From Streptomyces sp. BHT-5-2 (GTDB lineage: Bacteria > Actinomycetota > Actinomycetes > Streptomycetales > Streptomycetaceae): DNA of 64,000 nt. The stretch lies in contig NZ_CP081496.1 of NCBI RefSeq assembly GCF_019774615.1, forward strand, positions 5,084,001 through 5,148,000. The letters run 5' to 3'. This document shows, piece by piece, positions 46,486-53,903 of this stretch; position 1 is the stretch's first letter; the number at the start of each line of letters is the position of its first letter. The notes under the pieces are model-generated. The model was given only the letters and a program-made list of their open reading frames with translations. It was not told where the DNA came from and searched no databases. Made by a program: the position numbers and the translations under genes.

Positions 46486-47142
46486 ATGAGCAAGAGCATG
46501 CGGGACGACAGCGGGACGACGGCAGCCGGCGCTCCTCCGGCCGGCAGCACCCGGGAACGCCTCGTCACCAGCACCCAGGAACTCCTGTGGGAGCGCGGCT
46601 ATGTCGGCACCAGCCCCAAGGCGATCCTGGAGCGCGCGGGCGTCGGCCAGGGCAGCATGTACCACCACTTCGCGGGCAAGTCCGATCTCGCGCTGGCGGC
46701 GATCCGGCGCACCGCGGACGGTATGCGGGCGGCGACCGAGGAACTCCTCGCGGCTCCCGGCACGGCGTACGACCGCGTCGCGGCCTATCTGCTCCGGGAG
46801 CGGCAGGTGCTGCGCGGCTGCCCGATCGGGCGGATGACGCAGGACCGCGACGTGGTGCAGGACCCCGAACTCCGGGCGCCGCTGGACGAGATGTTCGGCT
46901 GGCTCCGGCAGCGGATCGCCGAGGTGCTCACCGAGGGGCAGCGGCGCGGCGAACTCACCGCCGCCCTCGACCCGTCGGCCACCGCGGCCGGCGTCGTCGC
47001 GGTCGTCCAGGGCGGCTATGTCCTGGCCCGGGCGGCCGACGACCCCGCGCCCTTCGACGCCGCCGTACACGGCCTGCTGGCGCTGCTGGCCGCGCAGTCC
47101 ACCGCGGCGCCGGCGCACGGGAACGACCCGGCCACCCCTTGA
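46486..47142 (+). CDS. TetR-family transcriptional regulator
   Basis: A 218-residue TetR protein. The HTH reads TRERLVTSTQELLWERGYVG then KAILERAGVGQGSMYHHFAGK, and the ligand domain contains RGCPIGRMTQDRDVVQDPEL, a wording seen in TetR proteins of the LmrA/YxaF type. ATG 46486 is preferred over 46471, because the latter lies inside the operator palindrome. It is followed after 41 bp by a DUF4865 gene and a phosphotriesterase-like gene on the same strand, which it probably controls. The ligand is unknown. Confidence 0.9.
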   Translation: MSKSMRDDSGTTAAGAPPAGSTRERLVTSTQELLWERGYVGTSPKAILERAGVGQGSMYHHFAGKSDLALAAIRRTADGMRAATEELLAAPGTAYDRVAAYLLRERQVLRGCPIGRMTQDRDVVQDPELRAPLDEMFGWLRQRIAEVLTEGQRRGELTAALDPSATAAGVVAVVQGGYVLARAADDPAPFDAAVHGLLALLAAQSTAAPAHGNDPATP

Positions 47143-47183
47143 GCGACGCCCCTGCCCCTCTCCCCTCCCCTACGGAGCACCCG

Positions 47184-47771
47184 ATGCACGCCATGCAGTA
47201 CAGCGTCACCCTGCCCGCCGACTACGACATGGAGATCATCCGGCACCGCGTGAGGACCAGGGGCCACCTCCTGGACGGCTTCGACGGCCTCGGCCTCAAG
47301 GCTTATGGCATCCGGGAGCGCGGCACGGACGGCTCGCCGGTCAACGAGTACGCGCCGTTCTACCTCTGGGCCGACGACGAGGCGATGAACCGCTTCCTGC
47401 TGGGCGACGGCTTCCGCGGAGTGGTCCGGGACTTCGGACGTCCGGCGGTCCACAACTGGCAGGGCCTGTACCACCGTCCGGGCCCCGCGGCCGACCGGCT
47501 CCCCACCGCCTTCACCCGGCGCACCGTGCCCGTCCCCGAGGGCGCCGACCTCGCGGCCGTCGTCGAGGACGCCCTCGCCGCGCACGAGGATCCGGCGACC
47601 GCGGACGGGGTGCACACCACCGCCCTGGGCCTCGATCCCAGGCGCTGGGAACTGCTCCACTTCACCCTGTGGGCGGGCGCCGCCCCGGAATCCGCCGTCG
47701 GGGAGCGCTTCCAGGTGCTGCACCTGTCTGCCCCGGGCGTCGGCCGGCTGGGCGCCGGGCGGCAGTGGTGA
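47184..47771 (+). CDS. DUF4865-family protein
   Basis: A 195-residue protein: MQYSVTLPADYDMEIIRHRV, GFDGLGLKAYGIRERG, NEYAPFYLWADDEAMNRFLL and RPAVHNWQGLYHR. These match a family of unknown function commonly found next to TetR regulators. It is likely a ferredoxin-like small-molecule-binding or monooxygenase-type fold, but no catalytic residue is known. The start is ATG 47184 with GGAG six bases upstream. Its stop overlaps the start of the phosphotriesterase-like gene (GTGA), so they are coupled. Confidence 0.8.
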   Translation: MHAMQYSVTLPADYDMEIIRHRVRTRGHLLDGFDGLGLKAYGIRERGTDGSPVNEYAPFYLWADDEAMNRFLLGDGFRGVVRDFGRPAVHNWQGLYHRPGPAADRLPTAFTRRTVPVPEGADLAAVVEDALAAHEDPATADGVHTTALGLDPRRWELLHFTLWAGAAPESAVGERFQVLHLSAPGVGRLGAGRQW

Positions 47772-48772
47772 CCCCGAGCCCCGCGGCCACACCCGGCCCC
47801 ACCGTCCGGACGGTTCTGGGCGACATCGCCCCCGACCGGCTCGGCGTCTGCGACGCCCACGACCACCTCTTCATGAGCAGCCCCCAACTCCCGGGCCAGG
47901 AACTGGCCGACGCCGACGCGGCCGCCGCCGAACTGCGCACCTTCCGGGGCGCCGGCGGAACGTCCGTGATCCAGTGGACGCCGTACGGTATGGGCCGCAA
48001 CGCGGCCGAACTCCCCCGGCTGGCACGGGAGTCGGGCGTCACGATCGTCGCCGCGACCGGGCTCCACCAGGCGGCGCACTATCACCCCGACGCCCTGGAG
48101 GGGCTGTCGACCTCGGCCGACCTGGCCGAGCTGTTCGTCGGCGAACTCACCGAGGGAATGGGCGCCATGGGCACCCTCGGTACCGACGGCGGAAGCGCCG
48201 GTTCCGGGGACTCCTCGGAGCCCCGGCCGCGGGCCGGCATGATCAAGGTGGCCGGCGGCTTCCACGGGCTGGACCGGCACGCCCGGTACACCATGACGGC
48301 CGCCGCGGAGGCCCACCGGGCGACCGGCACGCCCATCGGCGTCCACCTGGAGCTGGGCACCGGCGCGCTGGACGTCCTCGACCTGCTGTGCGGCGAGTTG
48401 GCGGTCCCGCCGGACCGGGTGATCCTCGGCCATCTCAACCGCTCACCCGACTTCGCGGTGCACCGGATGGCCGCCGATTCCGGCGCGTACCTCGCCTTCG
48501 ACGGCCCCTCGCGCGCCAACCACCCCACGGACTGGCGGATGCCGGACGCGGTCGCCGCCCTCTGCGACGCCGGCTTCGCCGACCGGATCCTGCTCGGCGG
48601 CGACACCACGACGGCCGCCGCCCGCGCAGTCAACGGCGGCCCCGGCCTGCGGTATCTGCTGCGCAGGCTACGACCGCGCCTGGAGGCCGCGGTGGGGGCG
48701 GCGGCCGTACGGGGCATGTTGACCGCGAACCCCTCCCGAGCGTTTGCGGCCGAATGGCCGCGTCCCACGTAG
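47768..48772 (+). CDS. Phosphotriesterase-family metal-dependent hydrolase
   Basis: A 334-residue amidohydrolase-fold enzyme. It has the metal-binding CDAHDHLFMSS motif, the bridging lysine region MIKVAGGFHGL, the ligand histidines in GVHLELGTGA and ILGHLNRSPD, and the final metal aspartate in LLGGDTTTAAA. True phosphotriesterases hydrolyse organophosphates; most bacterial relatives act on lactones or phosphorylated sugars. The start is GTG 47768, overlapping the previous stop. The stop codon lies inside the terminal arm of the palindromic repeat element that follows. Confidence 0.85.
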   Translation: MTPSPAATPGPTVRTVLGDIAPDRLGVCDAHDHLFMSSPQLPGQELADADAAAAELRTFRGAGGTSVIQWTPYGMGRNAAELPRLARESGVTIVAATGLHQAAHYHPDALEGLSTSADLAELFVGELTEGMGAMGTLGTDGGSAGSGDSSEPRPRAGMIKVAGGFHGLDRHARYTMTAAAEAHRATGTPIGVHLELGTGALDVLDLLCGELAVPPDRVILGHLNRSPDFAVHRMAADSGAYLAFDGPSRANHPTDWRMPDAVAALCDAGFADRILLGGDTTTAAARAVNGGPGLRYLLRRLRPRLEAAVGAAAVRGMLTANPSRAFAAEWPRPT

Positions 48773-48871
48773 CCGGCGTTTCCGCCGGGGTTTGCCGCTT
48801 GCCGTTTGCGCCTGCGGCGCATCGACTGCGTTGCCGCTGCGCGGGGCTGTTGGGTGCGGTGACGGGCCTCC

Positions 48872-48928
48872 GGGGCAGGGGGTGTGTCCGGACTGCTGCG
48901 CTTTACGTCCGGACACACCCCCTGCCCC
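48872..48928. terminator. 22-bp perfect hairpin, CAGGGGG type (copy 1, left)
   Basis: The stem 48872-48893 pairs without mismatch with 48907-48928; the loop is TGCTGCGCTTTAC (48894-48906). It follows the phosphotriesterase-like gene by 100 bases and would form a very stable RNA or single-strand DNA structure. A termination role is inferred from position only. Confidence 0.6.
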
Positions 48929-49129
48929 TCCGACCCGTCCCCTCCCGTGGGTGGTCATGAAAACCCATAGACGGGGCAACGGTTGCTGGGCTCCTGCGGG
49001 CTCTGGACTGAGGGGCGGCCGTCCCTCAACGAGTGACCGTCAGCCCTCAACGAGTGACCGTCAGGGGACCACTGGGGCCAGCCCTCACCCACCGTCTTTA
49101 TGACCCTCAACGGGAGGGGACGGGCCGGA

Positions 49130-49178
49130 GGGGGTGGTGTGTCGGACGTAAAGCGCAGCAGTCCGACACACCACCCCC
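49130..49178. terminator. 18-bp perfect hairpin, GGTGGTGTG type (copy 1, right)
   Basis: The stem GGGGGTGGTGTGTCGGAC (49130-49147) pairs with 49161-49178; the loop GTAAAGCGCAGCA is the reverse complement of the loop in the left hairpin. It lies 130 bases beyond the stop of the leftward ROK gene and could end that transcript. Confidence 0.6.
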
Positions 49179-49309
49179 GCAGGCCCGGCACCGCACCCAA
49201 CAGCCCCGCGCAGCGGACCACAATCCCGCCGTCAGGCGGGCACCGCGCCGCAGGCGCAACAGACAAGCGGCAAACCCCGGCGGAAACGCCGGCTACGCGC
49301 AGCGGACCG

Positions 49310-50527
49310 TCAGGGAAGGATGACCAACGGGTCGTCAAGGATGGGCTGCCAGGCCAACTCGGCCGCGCCCACGAGGCTGTTGTGGTCCAGGGTGCACGGC
49401 AGGATGGGGACGCCACCGCTGCGCCCCCACAGGCTGCGTTCGGCGACGACGGCACGCAGTCGTTCCGGGTCGGCCTCGACGAGTGCGCGGTGCAGGCCGC
49501 CGAGGATGATGCGGTCCGGGTTGAGGATGTTGACCAGGCCGGCCAGGCCCAGGCCGAGCCGGTCGATGAGGAGGTCGGCGGCGGCGCGTACGCCCGGGTC
49601 GGCGTACTCGTTGCGGAGGAGTTCGCCGGCCTGGTGGACGAGCGAGACCTCCGGTCCCGGTTCCCGGCCGGCGGCGACGAGGAAGGCGAGCGGGTCGGCC
49701 TCCACGTCCAGGCAGCCGCGGCTGCCGCAGTGGCAGGGCGCGCCCTCGGGGTTGACGGTGAGGTGCCCGACCTCCAGGGCGAGGCCCGAACTGCCGCTGT
49801 GCAGACGGCCGTCGAGCACCAGCGCACCGCCGACACCCCGGTGGCCGGAGGCGACGCAGAGCAGGTGGCGGGCGCCGCGGCCGGCGCCGTGACGGTGTTC
49901 GGCGAGCGCGCCGAGGTTGACATCGTTGCCGGTGAAGCCGATCTTCTCGGTGACGCCGGGGATGCCGGCGTCGGCCAGCGCGCGCAGGAAGAGTTCGCGG
50001 ACCGGGGCACCCGAAGGCCAGGCCAGGTGGAGCGGGTTGAGCGCCTCGCCGTCCGGTTCGGCGACCGCGGAGGGCACCGCGAGGCCCGCGCCCAGACAGC
50101 GCCGGCCGGTCTCGTGCAGCAGGGCGGCGCCGGCCTCGACCACCTCGGCCAGGACGTGCGCCGGGTCCGCGGGGATGATGCCGCAGCTGGGAGTGGTGGC
50201 GACGACCCGGCCGCCGAGGCCGACCAGGGCGGCGCGGTAGCCGTCGGCGTGGATCTGGGCGGCGAGCACGACGGGGCCGTTCTCGTTGACGGACAACCGG
50301 TGCGAGGGCCGCCCCTGGGAGCCCGCGGAGGCGTGCGGTCGGGAGTCGACGGTGATCAGGCCGAGCGCTTCGAGCTCGGCGGCCACCGCCCCCGCGGTCG
50401 CACGGGTCACGCCGAGTTCGGTGGTCAGGACGGCGCGGGTGGGGGCGCGTCCGGTGTGTACGAGCTCCAGTGCGGGTCCGAGGGCGCTACGGCCCCGCTC
50501 CAGCCTGGTTGTCCGAGTCTGGGTCAC
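49310..50527 (-). CDS. ROK-family transcriptional regulator
   Basis: A 405-residue protein with an N-terminal winged HTH (TRAVLTTELGVTRATAGAVA) and a ROK domain. The ROK part includes the zinc-binding cluster CHCGSRGCLDVE, GHLTVNPEGAP, and NILNPDRIILGG. It resembles NagC/XylR-type sugar-responsive repressors. The start is GTG 50527, with AGAGG very close upstream. It diverges from an MFS gene, which it probably controls. The gene's 3' end abuts the palindromic element. Confidence 0.9.
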   Translation of the reverse strand: MTQTRTTRLERGRSALGPALELVHTGRAPTRAVLTTELGVTRATAGAVAAELEALGLITVDSRPHASAGSQGRPSHRLSVNENGPVVLAAQIHADGYRAALVGLGGRVVATTPSCGIIPADPAHVLAEVVEAGAALLHETGRRCLGAGLAVPSAVAEPDGEALNPLHLAWPSGAPVRELFLRALADAGIPGVTEKIGFTGNDVNLGALAEHRHGAGRGARHLLCVASGHRGVGGALVLDGRLHSGSSGLALEVGHLTVNPEGAPCHCGSRGCLDVEADPLAFLVAAGREPGPEVSLVHQAGELLRNEYADPGVRAAADLLIDRLGLGLAGLVNILNPDRIILGGLHRALVEADPERLRAVVAERSLWGRSGGVPILPCTLDHNSLVGAAELAWQPILDDPLVILP

Positions 50528-50745
50528 ACCTCTATTCTGGCTTTGTGCCGACGCTAAACAAAATACGCACGGCCTTGACCCGCAATCGGGCCCATTCCTC
50601 CTCCAAGCCGTTGCAGGCTGCGAGATCACCGCATAGCGGGGCGGATGACGTCCCGCCCGGAACGTGTGACGTCCCGCCCGGAGCGAGTGACATCTCGTCC
50701 GGGGCGCATACCGGTGCGCCGGGGGCGCGTACTGGTGCGCCGGTC
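50528..50745. promoter_or_regulatory. ROK/MFS divergent region with AT-rich operator and tandem repeats
   Basis: An AT-rich patch, CTAAACAAAATACG, at 50553-50566 is striking in this GC-rich DNA and resembles ROK-regulator sites. Further right, TGACGTCCCGCCCGGA occurs twice with a third degenerate copy (50647-50705), followed by two copies of a CGCRTACYGGTGCGCCGG unit (about 50706-50743). Either these are regulatory repeats or the MFS protein has an N-terminal extension from an upstream GTG. Confidence 0.5.
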
Positions 50746-51990
50746 GTGCGCGTCCCCCCACGACCGGGCCGGATGCGCGCCGCGCTCACCGCGTTCTTCG
50801 CCATGGACGGCTTCCTCTTCGCCGGCTGGGTCGTGCGGATTCCCGCGATCAAGGCGCAGACCGGCGCCGGTGCGGGCACCCTCGGGCTGGCACTGCTCGG
50901 CGTCTCGTTCGGGGCGGTGGCGTTCATGATGCTCACCGGGCGACTGTGCCGGCGCTTCGGCAGCCATGCCGTGACCGTCGCCTCCGGTGCCGCGCTCGCG
51001 CTGAGCATCCTGCTGCCCCCACTGGCCCCTTCGGCCACCGTGCTGGGGCTGGTGCTCCTGGTGTTCGGCGCCGCCTACGGCTCTCTCAATGTCGCCATGA
51101 ACAGCGCCGCGGTCGAATTGATCGCGACGTTGCGCCGCCCCGTGATGTCCGGCTTCCACGCCGCCTTCAGCCTGGGCGGGATGATCGGCGCCGGGCTCGG
51201 CGGTCTGGTCGCGGGCCGACTCTCACCGTTCGCGCATCTGCTGGCGTTGGCGGTGTGCGGGCTGCTGGTGACGGCCGTCGCGGGCGTCCCGCTGGTGCGG
51301 GGACGCACGGGCACGGATACGGGTACGCGTACGGGTGCTGGTTCCGGGGCGGAGGTGCCGCCCGCCGAGGAGCGGGGCGCGGTGGCCGCGGAGCGGCGGC
51401 CGCAACGGTCCCGCGTCTCCGGCCGGACCCGCCGGCTCGTGTGCGTCTTCGGGGTGATCGCACTGTGCACGGCCTACGGCGAGGGCGCGCTGGCCGACTG
51501 GGGTGCCCTGCACCTCACCCAGGACCTGGCCGCCTCCCCAGGGCTCGCGGCCGCCGGCTACGCGGTGTTCGCGCTGGCGATGACCGCCGGGCGACTGTCC
51601 GGGACCGCCATCGTCGAACGCTTCGGTCCGACCCGGGCCCTCGTCGTGGGCGGCACCACCGCGGCGGCCGGGATGCTGCTGGGGGCGCTCGCGCCGACCG
51701 CGTGGGGCGCCTGCGCGGGCTTCGCGATCGCCGGCCTGGGGCTGGCCAACATCTTCCCGATCGCCATCGCGCGGGCCGGGGCCGCCGGCGGGCCGGACGG
51801 GGTCGCGATCGCGTCCACGATCGGCTACGGCGGCATGCTGCTGGGGCCGCCCGCCATCGGTTTCCTCGCCGAGGTGTGGGGCCTGCCGGTCGCCCTGACC
51901 ACGGTTGCGCTGCTGGCCGCGGTGGCGGCGCTGGTCGCGCACATGGCGCGCGGGGCACACCGGAGCGGAGCGGCACCCTCCGTCGGCTGA
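50746..51990 (+). CDS. MFS transporter (12-TM, YbjJ/FucP-like)
   Basis: A 414-residue transporter if GTG 50746 is used (405 from ATG 50773). Helix 1 reads ALTAFFAMDGFLFAGWVVRIPAIK, then motif A-like GRLCRRFGSHAVTVASG, and AAYGSLNVAMNSAAVELI is typical of the YbjJ-like group. A hydrophilic loop of about 50 residues (GTDTGTRTGAGSGAEV) splits the two six-helix halves. Divergent with a ROK regulator, which suggests sugar or sugar-derivative transport. No substrate can be named. Confidence 0.85.
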   Translation: MRVPPRPGRMRAALTAFFAMDGFLFAGWVVRIPAIKAQTGAGAGTLGLALLGVSFGAVAFMMLTGRLCRRFGSHAVTVASGAALALSILLPPLAPSATVLGLVLLVFGAAYGSLNVAMNSAAVELIATLRRPVMSGFHAAFSLGGMIGAGLGGLVAGRLSPFAHLLALAVCGLLVTAVAGVPLVRGRTGTDTGTRTGAGSGAEVPPAEERGAVAAERRPQRSRVSGRTRRLVCVFGVIALCTAYGEGALADWGALHLTQDLAASPGLAAAGYAVFALAMTAGRLSGTAIVERFGPTRALVVGGTTAAAGMLLGALAPTAWGACAGFAIAGLGLANIFPIAIARAGAAGGPDGVAIASTIGYGGMLLGPPAIGFLAEVWGLPVALTTVALLAAVAALVAHMARGAHRSGAAPSVG

Positions 51991-52208
51991 GCGCATCCGG
52001 AGCCCCAACCTCCGCCGCCCGCAGGCGCGTTGTCGGCCACGGCCCCCGGCCCCCTGTCCGGTTGATGTGCGATTGAGGTCGGCTGACGGCCGGTTGCCGT
52101 CCAGTCGGGGGCGGTTGAGGTCATGGCGGTGGAGTGGTGGGTGCGCCCGGCCGGGGGCGGGCAACCCGGCGGGGTCGGTTGTCAGTGGTGGCTGGCAGAC
52201 TCGGACGC

Positions 52209-52958
52209 ATGGAGATCACTGAGTTCGTCGAAACCCTTCGGCTGGACGGCGGGCTGCTCGCGGACGCCGCCGACGAAGCCGGCCCCGACGCCCCGGTGCC
52301 GTCGTGCCCCGAGTGGCGGATGCGCGATCTGGTGCACCACATGGGGCGGGTCCACCGCTGGGCCGCGGAACACATCACCGAGCCCCAGGAGCAGCGGCAG
52401 CCGTTCCCGGAGGACCCGATGCCGGCCGACGACGAGCTGGTGCCCTGGCTGCGCGAGGGCCATCACCGCCTGGTCGTGGCGCTGCACACCGCGCCGGCGG
52501 ACCTGCGGACGTGGACGTTCCTGCCCGCGCCGTCCCCGCTCGCCTTCTGGGCGCGCCGGCAGGCCCACGAGACGTCGGTGCACCGCGCCGACGCCCAGCA
52601 GGCGGCCGGCGTGCCGCTCACGCCGCTGCCGGCGCGCTTCGCCGCCGACGGCGTCGACGAGATACTGGCGGGCTTCCACGCCGGCAGCCGCAGCCGAGTG
52701 CACCCGGACGCACCGCGGAGCCTGCGGCTGCGCGCCACCGACACCCCCGACGCCGACTGGACGGTGCACCTCACGCCCGACGCACCGCCGCGCACGGTGC
52801 CGACCCCCGAAGCGGACGGGGCCGCGCCCGACTGCACGGTCGAGGGTCCGGCCGAGGAGCTGTATCTGGCGCTGTGGAACCGCCTGCCGTGGGACGGCCT
52901 GAAGGTCTCCGGCGACCCGTCCCTGCCGAAGCTCTGGCAGGAGCGCGGGGCCATCTGA
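52209..52958 (+). CDS. Maleylpyruvate isomerase-family mycothiol-dependent enzyme
   Basis: A 249-residue protein. The DinB-like helical bundle starts DGGLLADAADEAGPDAPVPS, with CPEWRMRDLVHHMGRVHRW and WARRQAHETSVHRADAQ providing the histidine/glutamate metal site, and a C-terminal domain with PAEELYLALWNRLPWDGL. The family uses mycothiol, the actinobacterial thiol, for isomerisation or transfer. The start is ATG 52209. The stop codon lies in the first copy of a 21-bp tandem duplication. Substrate unknown. Confidence 0.9.
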   Translation: MEITEFVETLRLDGGLLADAADEAGPDAPVPSCPEWRMRDLVHHMGRVHRWAAEHITEPQEQRQPFPEDPMPADDELVPWLREGHHRLVVALHTAPADLRTWTFLPAPSPLAFWARRQAHETSVHRADAQQAAGVPLTPLPARFAADGVDEILAGFHAGSRSRVHPDAPRSLRLRATDTPDADWTVHLTPDAPPRTVPTPEADGAAPDCTVEGPAEELYLALWNRLPWDGLKVSGDPSLPKLWQERGAI

Positions 52959-52979
52959 CAGGAGCGCGGGGCCATCTGA
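52938..52979 (+). repeat. Exact 21-bp tandem duplication spanning a stop codon
   Basis: CAGGAGCGCGGGGCCATCTG-A occurs at 52938-52958 and again at 52959-52979. Each copy encodes QERGAI followed by a stop in the same frame, so the second copy is a silent spare in the 3' untranslated region. The remaining gap to 53237 is non-coding and holds the palindrome GGGGCATGCCCC (53093-53104) in a GTGCC-rich area, a likely terminator for the convergent genes. Confidence 0.9.
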
Positions 52980-53237
52980 TCCGTACGCTGTGGCGGGCGG
53001 TCGGGGCGGAGGGCGAGGTGGGAATGCTCCCCTGTGCCGGGTACGGCGTGTGCCGGTGCCCGCTGCCGCTGTGGGTGCCGGGGTGCCGCGTGGGGGCATG
53101 CCCCGGCCACCCCGTGTGCCACGCGTCGCTCGGCAGCGGCGCACCCCCGCCCCACTCCGTCCCGCCGCCCACCGCCCCACTCCCCCCGACCGCACGGCCG
53201 GGCGGAGACGGCGACCTCCCCGCCCCGTCGCCGCTCC

Positions 53238-53903
53238 TCAGCCCAGCCAGCCGGGGCGGACCAGTCCCGACTCGTAGGCCAGGACGACCAGTTGGGCGCG
53301 GTCGCGGGCGCCCAGCTTGACCATGGTGCGGCTGACGTGGGTCTTGGCGGTGAGCGGGCTGACCACCAGGCGGCGGGCGATCTCCTCGTTGGAGAGCCCG
53401 ATGCCCACCAGGGCCATCACCTCCCGCTCGCGTTCGGTGAGGGAGCGGAGGGCCGCGGCCGGCGCCGGCTCCTTGGAGCGGGCGGCGAACTCCGCGATCA
53501 GCCGGCGGGTCACCCCCGGCGAGAGCAGCGCGTCGCCGGCCACCACCGCGCGCACGGCCCGCAGGAGTTCCTCCGGCTCGGTGTCCTTGACCAGGAAGCC
53601 GGAGGCCCCGGAACGGATCGCTTCAAACACGTACTCGTCGAGTTCGAAGGTGGTCAGCATGACGACCCTGACGTCCCGCAGCGCGGGGTCCTCGGTGATC
53701 CGGCGGGTGGCGGCCAGGCCGTCGACGACGGGCATCCGGATGTCCATCAGGACGACGTCCGGACGGTGCGCGCGGACGGCGGCCAGCGCCTCCTGACCGT
53801 CCGCCGCCTCGGCGACCACCTCGATGTCGGGCTGGGCGTCCAGCAGCGCCTTGAAGCCGGCCCGGACGAGCAGTTGGTCGTCGGCGAGCAGTACCCGGAT
53901 CAC
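53238..53903 (-). CDS. NarL/FixJ-family response regulator
   Basis: A 221-residue two-domain regulator. The receiver has the acidic pair LLADDQLLVRAGF, the phospho-aspartate in VVLMDIRMPVVDG, and lysine in GFLVKDTEPE. The LuxR-type HTH is LTEREREVMALVGIGLSNEE then LVVSPLTAKTHVSRTMVKLG. The start is GTG 53903, overlapping the histidine kinase stop codon (GTGA), so the pair is translationally coupled. Target genes are unknown. Confidence 0.95.
   Translation of the reverse strand: MIRVLLADDQLLVRAGFKALLDAQPDIEVVAEAADGQEALAAVRAHRPDVVLMDIRMPVVDGLAATRRITEDPALRDVRVVMLTTFELDEYVFEAIRSGASGFLVKDTEPEELLRAVRAVVAGDALLSPGVTRRLIAEFAARSKEPAPAAALRSLTEREREVMALVGIGLSNEEIARRLVVSPLTAKTHVSRTMVKLGARDRAQLVVLAYESGLVRPGWLG

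Larger units (their letters stand above)
48769..49312. repeat. Palindromic intergenic element, copy 1
   Basis: The whole space between the convergent stop codons at 48772 and 49310 is one quasi-palindrome. The outer arms match as inverted repeats (left end CACGTAGCCGGCGTTTCCGC at 48768-48787; its complement near 49277-49299). Next inward come matching blocks around GGGGCTGTTGGGTGCGGTG, two large hairpins (48872-48928 and 49130-49178) and a centre with two exact 21-bp direct copies (49023-49043, 49044-49064; start CCCTCAACGAGTGACCG). The element is present again, inverted, at 58090-58741. No coding frame is credible. It is not an IS: no transposase gene is inside. Confidence 0.85.

Noticed and set aside
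48769..49312. Insertion sequence or CRISPR array at the palindromic element
   Set aside because: There is no transposase frame, no target-site duplication seen, and the repeats are only two 21-bp units, not a regular spacer array.
53000..53237. Small plus-strand frames after the mycothiol enzyme
   Set aside because: Low-complexity Pro/Arg text, no ribosome site. The area is a GTGCC-rich terminator-like spacer.
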